From Hyphomicrobiales bacterium (lineage in GTDB: Bacteria; Pseudomonadota; Alphaproteobacteria; Rhizobiales; JACESI01), in the NCBI GenBank assembly GCA_013911885.1, contig JACESI010000004.1:25607-89606 (forward strand): 64,000 nt of DNA. The letters are read 5' to 3'. Within the stretch, counting starts at the first letter, position 1. Each line of letters begins with the position of its first letter. The notes beneath the pieces are model-generated. The model worked only from the letters and a program-made list of their open reading frames with translations, did not search any database and was not told the DNA's origin. The position numbers and the translations under genes are program-made. Shown here one piece after another: positions 8,401-16,786 of the stretch.

Positions 8401-11400
8401 GGTCAGCGAAGCATAGCCCGAACCTTCCAGAACGTGACGCCATTCTTCGATCGTCCGCTCGGCGCACAGGGGAAATTCCGGGTTGAGCGCGCGCTGATAC
8501 CAGTTTGCCTCAAAGGCGAAAAGAACATCATGCAAAGGTGTTGGCTGTGTCTCGCTCAGGATCAGCCGGCCGTGCCGGTGCATTGCCTTTGCCGCATGCC
8601 TGAGAAGGGCTTCGGCATCGCTTTCGCGGTGAAGACCGTTTGCCGAGACAACGATGTCAACCGGCGCGCCCAGAGCGGCGAGGCTTTCGATCTCTTCGCT
8701 GGTGATGACGGAGACATTCGGCAGATCAAGGGTTTGAAGCTTCAGGAAACCAAGGGTTCGGCGGTCCGAGCCGCAGGTCACCAGGGCCCCGCGACCCTTG
8801 TCCAGGAGTGGCAGCAGGCGAAGGGTGAGCGCACCGCCCGCATTGCCAATTTCGACGATCCGGAACGGACGGTCCGGCGGGAAACTCTCGATGACGGCTG
8901 CAACCATGTGTGCAATTGTCGTCACATGGCCATCGGTTTCAGGTCCGGATGTTCGGTGCTGATCAAGGGTTGCAGGCTCGAACAGCGAGGGTTTTTCAGG
9001 TCTTGCGAAACCCTCACGCCTCAGATGCCACATGACATGGCTCAACATGGTGCATTCAGCGGACCATTCAGGATGATCGCGCATCACCGCGGCCAGGATA
9101 TCGGCGCTTTCGGGAAGATCGATTGTCGCTGCAAGTTCCCATTCGTTCTGATCGGCTATGCTGCGGGACGCCTCAAAGCTCTCGCAAAGTCCAAGAAACG
9201 CATTGACCCGAACCAGATCTTCCGGGAGAAGGCGCCCGCGCTCGAGAAGCTGCTGCAGGTTTATGCGGCGATTTGTGGCGAGAGACTGCAACGCATCGAA
9301 GGCGCAGCGCTGGGCGGCGGCGGCAAGAAGCAGGCGCGCTTCGGATCCCGGCCACGACTGGTTCAGGAAACAATTCTTTGGAAGGGGCGGCCCGTCCGGC
9401 GATCGTGCGACGGCTGACGCTGGCGCGTCGCCTGCAAGAGGGAGGAGGAGCGGGTGCGGGCTTGTCTGCGGGCGGAAATGGTAGGTGTAGTCGGAAAGCC
9501 GCTGATGCTGGACAAGCGATACTGCCCGGAACCGTGCGTCTTCGAGTTCGGCTATCACGCCGCCGTCCGCATCATAAAGCTGAAATTCCGCAGCGATGTT
9601 GCGCGGCGTCAGCCGCTTGATGTCGATCCGGGCGGAATGCGCCCTGACGCCGGGCTTTGCCACGCGCAGGCAGCCAAAACGGATCGGGATGAAGCCGCGT
9701 TGTATGTCATGCGGCTGATCGGTGTTGTAAAGCGCGATCAGGCCGTGAAAAGCAATATCGAGATCGCTCGGGTTGAGCAGGAAAGGTGCCGCGCCCGGCA
9801 AGGTTTCCCGATTGGCAAGCGGGGGCTCATAGGTCACCATCAGGTGATCATCCGCGCCAAGTTCGACCTTTGCCGCACGGGCGAAAGTCGGCCCGTACTC
9901 AAGGCCATGGGCAACGGAAAGCTCATAAAGCTGCTTCTTGTTCAGAAGCAGCGTCCGGCTCTCGTCTGCCGCGTTGCGCGGCGTCAAGGGATGGTTCTCC
10001 GTCAGCCGGGCGATCCTGGCCGTTGCGTTCAGGCTCCAGTCGTCGTCACTGAGCCGTTGCCGGCTCAAAATGGTGATGCTTGATGCGTCTGTCGAAATCT
10101 CTGTCCGGGTTTCGATCATCTTGTCGTCGGAAAGCTCGATGGCGCGGGAAATATCCATGTCGCGAACTTCGACGTGATCCGTGCCGAAATAGCTTTTGGC
10201 CGCTGAAAGCGCCATCTCGGCATAGGCAGCACCCGGTAAGATGGTCTTGCCGTCGACAATGTGATCGCCAAGCATCGGCAGCACATGGGCGTCGATGTGA
10301 CTGCGCCAGGAATGCGCATCGCTGTGTCCCGGATGCCCGAGAAGCATATGATAGTCACCGGCCTTCTGCCAGGAATCGACGGTTTCAGGCGATGATTCGC
10401 GGCGATAGGCTCGGTTCTGCCAGGGGTAGCCCGGCAGGGTGATGTGGCGTTCCGCCGGAAACTTGCGCGCCTTTACAGGCGGCATGGCGCCGGAGGCCAT
10501 GGCGGTGAGTGCTGCGAGTTCGCAGTGCCTGCCGCGTTCTGCGTCTTCTGTGTTGAGAGCGCTGGCGCGGGCCGGCTGTTTCAGGGTTTCAATGATCGCG
10601 ATGGTCTCGCTCGCATCGCTGAATGTTTCGCGCAGATTGTTGCGGAAGAGTGCGCGCGGGCCGATTTCGATGAAGATGCGGGCACCCTGATCAAAGGCCT
10701 CCTGTGCAGCCTCCATGAAGCGGACCGGCTCGCGAATGTTCCGCCACCAGTAATCCGCGGTGAGCTTGTTGCCGGCGCAGGTCTTACCGGTGACGGTCGA
10801 AATGAAGGTGCCGGCGGATTTGGTCGGCCTCAGATCAGCAAGTGCGCGGCGGATGCCGCTCTCGACCGGGTCCATCAGCGGGCAGTGAAAGCCATAGTCG
10901 AGATCAAGGATTTTGCCCGCGAAGCCGCGCTGCTTGGCGACAAGGACAAAGGCCTCGATGGCGGCGTGTTCGCCGGAAACAGTGATCGCCCTGGGCGCGT
11001 TGTTGGCGGCAAGCGCGATCACATGGCCACTTGAACGAATATCGGCAAGGATCGGCTCGGCTTCGGCTTTCGACAGGGTGCTGACCGCCATCCGCCCGCG
11101 GCCACGCGTGGTTTCCTGCTGCTGCGAGCGGGCGTGGATGACGCGGATGCCCTGTTCGATGGTGAGGGCGCCGGCAATCGTCGCGGCCGCGATTTCACCG
11201 ACCGAATGGCCGAAACAGACCCGCGCCTCGATTCCCAAATCCTTGAGACAGGCAGCAATGGCGATCTGGAGTATGAAAAGAAGCGGCTGCGCGATGGCGG
11301 TCGATTCAAGTTTCCCGGCAAGGGCCGGGTCTGACAGCATGTCGGCGACGCGCCAGCCGAATACCGGCTCCGCCTCTGCGCTCAACCGGTCAATATGCGC

Positions 11401-13131
11401 GCGGAAGCCCGGATTGCTGCTATATTCTTCCCACCCCATGCCGGCAAATTGCGCCCCGTTGCCGTTGAACACGAAAGCGATCGGGCGCGCGGCGCGGTCG
11501 GCGCGGCCGGTTGCAAGCGTCGCCCCTTCGCGCAGGACCTCGGATGCGTCGGTTGCCGCGAAATGTTCAAGGACATCGACCAAATGCGCCGGGCTGTTGG
11601 CGCGAACGGCGAGACAATCGGCGAGAAGCGGCCTTTGCGCCCGTACGGCTTCGGCGAGCGTTGCAATCGAAAGATCCGGATGTGCCTTAAGATAGTTCGC
11701 ATAGTGTCCCGCGATGGCCCTGAGTGCGGGAACGCCGTGAGCGGAAAGCGTGAGCATGCCGCCGCCCTGCGTCGTGGCATCCGCCGTCTCGCGGCGTGGC
11801 TGAGGTTTGACCTCGCGCAGGATGACATGGGCGTTGGTGCCGCCAAAGCCGAAGGTACTGATGCCTGCATAGCGCGCCTTCCTCGATTTCGGCAGGGCGG
11901 TCTTTTTGGTCACGACTTCGAGTTTCAAGTCCGCAAACGGGATATCCGGGTTTGGTTGTTCAAAGTGCAGCGAAGGTGGAATGAAGCCTGACTCAAAACC
12001 GATGATCGCCTTGAGAACCCCGGCAAGGCCCGCCGCCGGTTCGAGATGACCGATATTCGATTTGATCGAGCCGATCAGCAGGGGTTTCTTGCGATGCCTT
12101 GCAAGGTTCTCGCCGATGGCGCGCGCCTCCGCCGGGTCGCCGACGCGGGTTCCGGTGCCATGCGCTTCAAAAAAGGCGAGATCGTTTGGGTCGACCTTCG
12201 CTTCGGCATAAAGGTTCTTGAGGAGCAGTCCCTGCGTCTTGTCCGATGGCAGAGAGACGCCGACGGTCTTGCCGTCGCTGTTGGTTGCCGCAGCTATGAT
12301 CTCGGCGCGGCGGCGCGGCATCCGGATCGATTCGGGCGCGAGATCCGTGCGCTGGAGCACAAGAGCAACGGCCCCTTCAGCGCGCACATAGCCAGCCCCT
12401 CTGGCATCAAAGGCACGGCACAGACCTTCGCGAGACAGCATACCTGCGGACGAGAAGCCAATGAAGGAGAACGGGCTCAGGAGAGCGTTGACGCCGCCGA
12501 CAATCGCGGTGTCGATCTTGCCTGATTTGAGCGCGCTCACCGCACTTTCCATGGCAACAAGCGATGACGAGCAGGCCGTATCGACAGTGAAGCTCGGCCC
12601 TTTGAAATCGAAAATATACGATATCCGGTTCGAAATCAGCGACATCGTATTGCCGGTCATCATATAGGGATCAGTGGAGCCAGTGTCCAAAGGATGCTGG
12701 TCGCGGTGATCGGTTGACGACGCCCCGATGAAGACACCAACCTTCTGACCGGCGAGATTGGTGTGCGGGATGCCCGCATCCTCGATCGCTTCCCAGACCA
12801 CCTGAAGCAGAAGCCGCTGCTGCGGGTCCATCTGCGTTGCCTCGCGCGGTGAAATCCCAAAAGGGGCCGGATCGAAATCCCATATATTGTCAATAATGCC
12901 AGCAGCGAATGTGTAGGTTTTGCCCGGCATCCCGGGATTTGGATGGAAATAGCGCGCCTTGACAAAACGGTCAGATGGTATCTCGCTCACCGCGCAGCGT
13001 CCGTCCAGAATGAGATCGCGAAGCGCCGCATAATCGGCCGCACCGGGCAGGCGGCAGCCGACGCCCATCACGCCAATGGCTGGCGGGGTTCGTTGCAAAC
13101 GTGCAGCAGGAGCGGGGGATGATGCCGACAT
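5410..13131 (-). CDS. rkpA: type I polyketide/fatty acid synthase, highly reducing single module (RkpA-like)
   Basis: A 2573-residue synthase. Domains by motif: ketosynthase about 15-440 (DTACSSSL with Cys187; EAHGTG His324; NIGHLEP His362); acyltransferase about 550-860 (GHSVG, Ser643); dehydratase about 925-1220 (GDHIVDG, His957); methyltransferase-like about 1420-1530 (VEIGNAGGALT, possibly degenerate); enoylreductase about 1830-2165 (HGGAGGVGLAA); ketoreductase about 2170-2350 (GGLGGFG; LFSSITT; NYVAANGY); carrier protein (GMDSL, Ser about 2492). There is no thioesterase, so another enzyme must release the chain, fitting the adjacent oxoamine synthase. The full reductive loop predicts an iterative, saturated fatty-like product. 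Rhizobial RkpA is the nearest named relative I recognise. ATG start; no strong ribosome-binding site. Confidence 0.9.
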   Translation of the reverse strand: MSASSPAPAARLQRTPPAIGVMGVGCRLPGAADYAALRDLILDGRCAVSEIPSDRFVKARYFHPNPGMPGKTYTFAAGIIDNIWDFDPAPFGISPREATQMDPQQRLLLQVVWEAIEDAGIPHTNLAGQKVGVFIGASSTDHRDQHPLDTGSTDPYMMTGNTMSLISNRISYIFDFKGPSFTVDTACSSSLVAMESAVSALKSGKIDTAIVGGVNALLSPFSFIGFSSAGMLSREGLCRAFDARGAGYVRAEGAVALVLQRTDLAPESIRMPRRRAEIIAAATNSDGKTVGVSLPSDKTQGLLLKNLYAEAKVDPNDLAFFEAHGTGTRVGDPAEARAIGENLARHRKKPLLIGSIKSNIGHLEPAAGLAGVLKAIIGFESGFIPPSLHFEQPNPDIPFADLKLEVVTKKTALPKSRKARYAGISTFGFGGTNAHVILREVKPQPRRETADATTQGGGMLTLSAHGVPALRAIAGHYANYLKAHPDLSIATLAEAVRAQRPLLADCLAVRANSPAHLVDVLEHFAATDASEVLREGATLATGRADRAARPIAFVFNGNGAQFAGMGWEEYSSNPGFRAHIDRLSAEAEPVFGWRVADMLSDPALAGKLESTAIAQPLLFILQIAIAACLKDLGIEARVCFGHSVGEIAAATIAGALTIEQGIRVIHARSQQQETTRGRGRMAVSTLSKAEAEPILADIRSSGHVIALAANNAPRAITVSGEHAAIEAFVLVAKQRGFAGKILDLDYGFHCPLMDPVESGIRRALADLRPTKSAGTFISTVTGKTCAGNKLTADYWWRNIREPVRFMEAAQEAFDQGARIFIEIGPRALFRNNLRETFSDASETIAIIETLKQPARASALNTEDAERGRHCELAALTAMASGAMPPVKARKFPAERHITLPGYPWQNRAYRRESSPETVDSWQKAGDYHMLLGHPGHSDAHSWRSHIDAHVLPMLGDHIVDGKTILPGAAYAEMALSAAKSYFGTDHVEVRDMDISRAIELSDDKMIETRTEISTDASSITILSRQRLSDDDWSLNATARIARLTENHPLTPRNAADESRTLLLNKKQLYELSVAHGLEYGPTFARAAKVELGADDHLMVTYEPPLANRETLPGAAPFLLNPSDLDIAFHGLIALYNTDQPHDIQRGFIPIRFGCLRVAKPGVRAHSARIDIKRLTPRNIAAEFQLYDADGGVIAELEDARFRAVSLVQHQRLSDYTYHFRPQTSPHPLLLPLAGDAPASAVARSPDGPPLPKNCFLNQSWPGSEARLLLAAAAQRCAFDALQSLATNRRINLQQLLERGRLLPEDLVRVNAFLGLCESFEASRSIADQNEWELAATIDLPESADILAAVMRDHPEWSAECTMLSHVMWHLRREGFARPEKPSLFEPATLDQHRTSGPETDGHVTTIAHMVAAVIESFPPDRPFRIVEIGNAGGALTLRLLPLLDKGRGALVTCGSDRRTLGFLKLQTLDLPNVSVITSEEIESLAALGAPVDIVVSANGLHRESDAEALLRHAAKAMHRHGRLILSETQPTPLHDVLFAFEANWYQRALNPEFPLCAERTIEEWRHVLEGSGYASLTIHAADDEGLPAFVMHGLRQHIATKPASNVVVLRDKQETDHRPVESPPHRLLMLTRNERRAFAERLEKATPREVEIVDLSEADGRLAMARFSAMASQGRSFDVLDLTLGSDPLDQTVLSGHLKRLNALLNGFEPLVGTLWIAAIGGARTIAGLGSANPNATAIWTYARTVRNEYPELTVRTFDIAEGLSDEAAVPLLASHLCSHLASGIATSAAPSSAWSEAILAAHGCVELVADFGLPAIAAPAARPLEGDLASTLHFEDLAGVDELAWQHRQRQAPGSHQVEVEVVATGLNFRDVMWTLGILPDEALEDGFAGPTLGFECAGRISAVGADVANLRIGDPVLALGPACFSSHVLVSDVCVVPLQAELDLVAAATIPVTFLTAYYALHALARLEKDEWVLIHGGAGGVGLAAIQIAQWQGAQIIATAGTQEKRDLLRTLGVDHVLDSRSLDFVDDVRRITKEGIDCVLNSLSGEAMERGIELLKPFGRFLELGKRDYYGNTKIGLRPFRRNITYFGIDADQLLAEKPELARQLFRELMALFENGTLAPLLYRKFDGSAISDAFRLMQKSGHIGKIVVTPTAPETIAARAAEKPVTFSGDGHFLVVGGLGGFGMEIIPWLSRKGARQITVISRSGTVTSEQQAVFDSLAAAGTRVSAVACDVADATALSAVLAALRQSAPIKGVIHAAMVLRDGLIASMSDADIDAVLNPKVKGAELLHELTKSDPIETFILFSSITTIIGNPGQANYVAANGYMEGLARMRRIEGLPALAIGWGAITDVGYLARHRVVADTIAKRSGTLKFTAGQALRALERIISLDDGSPARAFAGVAPMNWAVAKGGLAILRTAPFLSFSRRADQSTQRVSETLDLAALIAGKTEPEARAIICAILAKEVSLVLRTPVEDVNVKRPLTDLGMDSLMGVELRMTAQQKLGIDIPLASIANGVSVEEIAKKILMRLNSGVSEQGSNLMNELSSYHIDSEDYSDQIKTFASQLKNTDL

Positions 13132-13435
13132 ATAAAACCGGTTACTCTTCTATCTTAATTAAACAGAACAAGCCGCGCGTAGCCAGCCGCCCCCAGGACA
13201 ACCGTCGGCTTAAATCTGGTCGGTCAAACCGCAGTTAAACCCAGATCATCTGCTGGGAACATTAAACTTTTATTTCCTATAACCTCAACAATGTGAATTG
13301 TTTGCGTCATCATTAATCGGCAGTTGCGATAATGTGGTAATTCGACGTCACCATGGCGCTGAATCAATGTCAAACGGTAAAGCAGCTTGAACCGCGGACA
13401 GGCGTTTGATATTCGACGCTCTATCAGGATTATTC
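13132..13435. promoter_or_regulatory. divergent intergenic region between the rkpA-like and export lipoprotein genes
   Basis: About 300 bases, AT-richer than its surroundings (about 13255-13340), separating divergent genes. It should carry the promoters of both the minus-strand synthase operon and the plus-strand export gene. I did not find a clear operator. Confidence 0.45.
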
Positions 13436-14602
13436 ATGACGTGTGACGCGAACCGATCGGCAGGAATTTTGACTTTCAGAGCGGCCATTCTTTTCGCGGC
13501 TTTTGTGATCCTGTCGGGTTGCGCCTTCATTCCGTCTTCCGGGCCGAGCGCCGGTCGGATCGCCAGTCAGGCGGAGGTCGACGGCAAGTTCAATTACATG
13601 CTCGTCAATCTCGATTCGGCCGCGACAAATGTTCTGAGCGCTTATGTGCCGAGCACGTTTGCCGAGCGTTTCACCACCAAGAATGTGCGTTCGAACCGCC
13701 ACACGATCGGTGTCGGCGATGTGCTCAACATCACGATTTTCGAGGCAGGACCGGGTGGTCTTTTTTCGACAGCGGAAGGGCGCACGGCGAACTTTCCCGC
13801 TGTGCAGGTATCCGAAAGCGGCCAGATTTCGCTTCCCTATACGGGTGTGATCGACGTTGATGGCGACACGCCGGTTCGGGTCCAGAACAAGATCGTGGCG
13901 CGGCTCGCGGGCCAGGCAATCGAGCCGCAGGCGCTTGTCGTCGTCGCGGACAACCAGTCGAATTCGGTGGTGGTCGGTGGCGATGTGAATAGGCCGGGCC
14001 GGTATCCTCTCTCCCTCGGCGAGACCTCGTTGCTCGACATTATCGCACTTGCCGGCGGATCGTCCGGTCCGACGCAGGAAACCTTCGTCACCTTCATCCG
14101 TGGCGGAACGCAAGGGCGGCAACTTCTCCATACGATCATTGATAATGGCGGGGAGAACATCAAGATCAATGCTGGTGACCGCATCATCCTGCGCCGGGAG
14201 CCTGAGGCGTTCGTGGTCCTTGGAGCCGTCAACCGGCCGGGCACATTCCCGATCACTTCGACGCGCACCAATCTTCTTGAAGCGGTCGGTGCCGCGAGCG
14301 GCTTTTCGGATCAGCGCGCAAACCGGCGTGGCCTCTTCGTTCTGCGCTTTGAGCCACGTGCAGTGGCCGCGCATTTCGGAACAATTCCAGCCGAGCTTGC
14401 GGGGGAGCAGGTCCCGGTCATCTACCGCCTGCAACTCCAGGATCCGGTCACCTATTTTGCAGCCCGCAATTTCATTATCCGCGACAAGGATGCGGTATTC
14501 GTTGCGAACTCCGTCTTCACGGATGTGAACAAGGTGCTTGGGCTGTTCTCACAGGTCCTGTCGCCTGCCGGGCGCGCAATCAGCGTTGGGAATACTTTCT
14601 AG
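13436..14602 (+). CDS. polysaccharide export lipoprotein (Wza/KpsD family)
   Basis: Outer-membrane polysaccharide export family. N-terminal signal of lipoprotein type with lipobox ILSGC followed by AFIPSSGPS; then the poly_export segment (HTIGVGDVLNITIFEAG, VQVSESGQISLPYTGVIDVDGDT) and repeated SLBB-type beta-grasp segments (SVVVGGDVNRPGRYPLS; FVVLGAVNRPGTFPIT). About 388 residues, close to Wza. The start is the ATG preceded by CAGGA; a TTG ten codons upstream also keeps the frame open. Divergent from the synthase and convergent (4-base overlap) with the reductase, so it belongs to the capsule locus; it would form the outer-membrane channel. No inner-membrane tyrosine kinase or ABC exporter is seen in the window. 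Confidence 0.88.
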   Translation: MTCDANRSAGILTFRAAILFAAFVILSGCAFIPSSGPSAGRIASQAEVDGKFNYMLVNLDSAATNVLSAYVPSTFAERFTTKNVRSNRHTIGVGDVLNITIFEAGPGGLFSTAEGRTANFPAVQVSESGQISLPYTGVIDVDGDTPVRVQNKIVARLAGQAIEPQALVVVADNQSNSVVVGGDVNRPGRYPLSLGETSLLDIIALAGGSSGPTQETFVTFIRGGTQGRQLLHTIIDNGGENIKINAGDRIILRREPEAFVVLGAVNRPGTFPITSTRTNLLEAVGAASGFSDQRANRRGLFVLRFEPRAVAAHFGTIPAELAGEQVPVIYRLQLQDPVTYFAARNFIIRDKDAVFVANSVFTDVNKVLGLFSQVLSPAGRAISVGNTF

Positions 14603-15369
14603 TCTCTGCGAATCGTGAAGCGCTGGCTGCGACCCAGAAAGGCCCTGAGACGCCAGGGCAACAGGTTCGCGAGCCGTGTCAGGATCACGAGGACGAGCGG
14701 AAAGGCGATCTGCGACCGGTTTTGCCGGACGCCCTTCAGGATGATCTCCGCCGCCTTTTGAGCACTCATCAAGCCCGGCAGGTCGCCTTTCTGGGCGCGG
14801 GTCATATCGCTCATGATATGGCCGGGGCGTACATCCGTCACGAGCACGTTGTCAGCGGCAAGTTTCTCGCGCAGAGCACCTGCATAAGCGCTGAGCCCTG
14901 CTTTGGAGGCGGAATAGGCGGCGGCGTCAGCCAGGGGATAGTGCGCGGCCAGCGAACTGATCACGATGATCCTGCCTTTCCGCCGACCGCGCATGCAAGT
15001 TGCTGCGGCATGGATAAGGGCGATCGACGCGCTGAGGTTCACTTCTATAATGGCAAGTTCGGCTGCAATCCGCTCCATGCCGCCCGGCTCCCGCGCACCA
15101 TCGAAAAGCCCGGCATTGATGTAAATGGCATCGAGGGGATGGGCGGCATCGAGTGCCTTGAGGCGACTTATGGCTGCCGCGGTATCGCGCAGATCAGCGC
15201 AAACAAGATCAACTTCCGCACCCTTCTCGGTGCAGAGCGCCTCGACCTTTTCGAGAGCCGTCCGATCGCGCGCCCAAAGGATCAGGCGGGTTCCGGGCTC
15301 AGCCGATGCTGAGGCAAGTGCCGCGCCGAGCCCGCGGCTTGCGCCGGTTATCAGGATATTCTGCGGCAA
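14599..15369 (-). CDS. rkpH: short-chain dehydrogenase/reductase (RkpH-like ketoreductase)
   Basis: Classical SDR, about 256 residues. Seen: cofactor motif TGASRGLGAAL, ISSLAAHY with the catalytic Ser, and YSASKAGLSAYAGALREK (YxxxK). A C-terminal hydrophobic stretch (FPLVLVILTRLANLLPW) followed by basic residues resembles the membrane-associated tail of 3-ketosphinganine reductases. I infer that it reduces the keto group left by the oxoamine synthase. I place the start at a TTG after GGGGGAAGC; a TTG ten codons upstream (15399) also keeps the frame but lacks a ribosome-binding site. It converges on the export lipoprotein gene with a 4-base overlap. Confidence 0.78.
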   Translation of the reverse strand: MPQNILITGASRGLGAALASASAEPGTRLILWARDRTALEKVEALCTEKGAEVDLVCADLRDTAAAISRLKALDAAHPLDAIYINAGLFDGAREPGGMERIAAELAIIEVNLSASIALIHAAATCMRGRRKGRIIVISSLAAHYPLADAAAYSASKAGLSAYAGALREKLAADNVLVTDVRPGHIMSDMTRAQKGDLPGLMSAQKAAEIILKGVRQNRSQIAFPLVLVILTRLANLLPWRLRAFLGRSQRFTIRRD

Positions 15370-15479
15370 GCTTCCCCCGGATAGTGATCGACTTTGCAAG
15401 ACGCCATGACTTGGTGCATTAAGAATGGCGCCTGTCGTTTTCTATCACCCGACCGACCCGGAAACCAAGCCTCTTTCGC

Positions 15480-16778
15480 ATGATCAAATCTGCCGACACA
15501 AGACCCAGGACCTTTCTGATCCTTCAGGGGCCGCCATCACGGTTTTGCCGCCATCTCGGCGACGGCTTGCGCGCGCGGGGCCATACCTGCCTCAGGATCA
15601 ATCTCTGTGCCGCAGATTTTTTCATGTGGATGGGCAGGCCTGCTTATAATTACACGGGGAAATTCAAGCATTTCGCGGGTTATCTCGAACAGTTCGTCGA
15701 AGCGCACGGGGTCACAGACATCCTTTATTATGCAGACCGGCTGCCCTATCACCGTGTCGCCGCCGATGTGGCGCGGGCGCGTGGAATTCGTACTTTCACT
15801 TATGAGTTCGGCTATTTGCGACCGGACTGGATCACGCTTGAATGCAATGGCATGTCGTCCCAGTCGCATTTTCCCGAGGATCCCGTGCATATCCTCAAAG
15901 CTGCCGAGGGTCTGTCGGAGCCCCAAACAGGGCCCTTCAACAGTTTTACCTTCCAGCAGGAAGCGCTGCACGAAGTCATTTTCCACCTTGTCAATTATTT
16001 CGTCCGCATTCCCTTCATTCACTACCGGCGTGATCGCTATTACTCGGAACTTGTCGAATATCTTTGCTACATTCCGAAACTCCTAACAGCAGATCGCCGG
16101 CAACGCCGTGCCGAGGCGACCGTGCTTCGGCTGACGCAGCACAAGGTGAAATATTTCCTTTATGCAATGCAGATGCAGAACGATTACCAGTTGCGGGCAA
16201 ACAGTCCGTATCGTTTGCAGGAAACGGCGCTCTGCGAGGTGATTGCGTCCTTCGCGGCAAATGCCGATCAGAAATCGGAACTCGTCTTCAAGGTCCATCC
16301 GCTCGATAACGGTATGGAGCCATGGGAGAAGATCATCGCAGATGCTGCTTCGGCTCATGGTGTTGGCGCGCGGGTTCATTTCATCGAGGGCGGCGATCTC
16401 GGTGCGTTGCTTTCGGGGGCCGCCGGACTGTTGATGATCAACAGCACCACGGCGCTTCAGGCCCTCAGACTGAATTGCCCGGTCAAAGTGCTGGGCATGG
16501 CGATTTATGATATTCGCGGTTTGACCCATCAGGGGAAACTTGATGATTTCTGGCGTGATCCGACCCGCCCTGACGCGGCCTTGCGGGATGCCTTCTTCCG
16601 GTTGCTTGCAGCAACGATCCAGGTGCGGGGCAACTTCTATAACCCGGTCGCAAGGGCGCATGCTATTGTGGAAATGGTTGACAGGCTCGAGGCAAACCGT
16701 GTCAATCAACCAGGTGCTTACGTTGATCCGCCGCCCCGTCTCGAGCGGGCGCGCCAACTTGGCGTACCGTTCGCGTGA
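15480..16778 (+). CDS. capsule polysaccharide biosynthesis protein, KpsS-like (RkpJ-like), copy 1
   Basis: 432 residues of the capsule_synth (KpsS/KpsC) family; characterised KpsS/KpsC proteins are retaining beta-Kdo transferases that build the linker between lipid and group 2 capsule. Seen: FLILQGPPSRFCRHLGDGL, ILYYADRLPYHRVAADVA, TYEFGYLRPDWITLE, SQSHFPEDP, then VFKVHPLDNGMEPWEK, VHFIEGGDLGALLS and MINSTTALQALRLNCPV near the C-terminal nucleotide-sugar half. Rhizobial RkpJ belongs to the same family. The start ATG lacks a strong ribosome-binding site. The gene is followed immediately by a paralogue. Whether the sugar moved is Kdo is inference. Confidence 0.83.
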   Translation: MIKSADTRPRTFLILQGPPSRFCRHLGDGLRARGHTCLRINLCAADFFMWMGRPAYNYTGKFKHFAGYLEQFVEAHGVTDILYYADRLPYHRVAADVARARGIRTFTYEFGYLRPDWITLECNGMSSQSHFPEDPVHILKAAEGLSEPQTGPFNSFTFQQEALHEVIFHLVNYFVRIPFIHYRRDRYYSELVEYLCYIPKLLTADRRQRRAEATVLRLTQHKVKYFLYAMQMQNDYQLRANSPYRLQETALCEVIASFAANADQKSELVFKVHPLDNGMEPWEKIIADAASAHGVGARVHFIEGGDLGALLSGAAGLLMINSTTALQALRLNCPVKVLGMAIYDIRGLTHQGKLDDFWRDPTRPDAALRDAFFRLLAATIQVRGNFYNPVARAHAIVEMVDRLEANRVNQPGAYVDPPPRLERARQLGVPFA

Positions 16779-16786
16779 GGTCAGCG

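Noticed and set aside
8341..9417. A 358-codon plus-strand frame and others (for example 6049-7353) inside the synthase gene
   Set aside because: Antisense shadows of the 2573-residue synthase with basic, Cys/Arg-rich translations and no recognisable domain.
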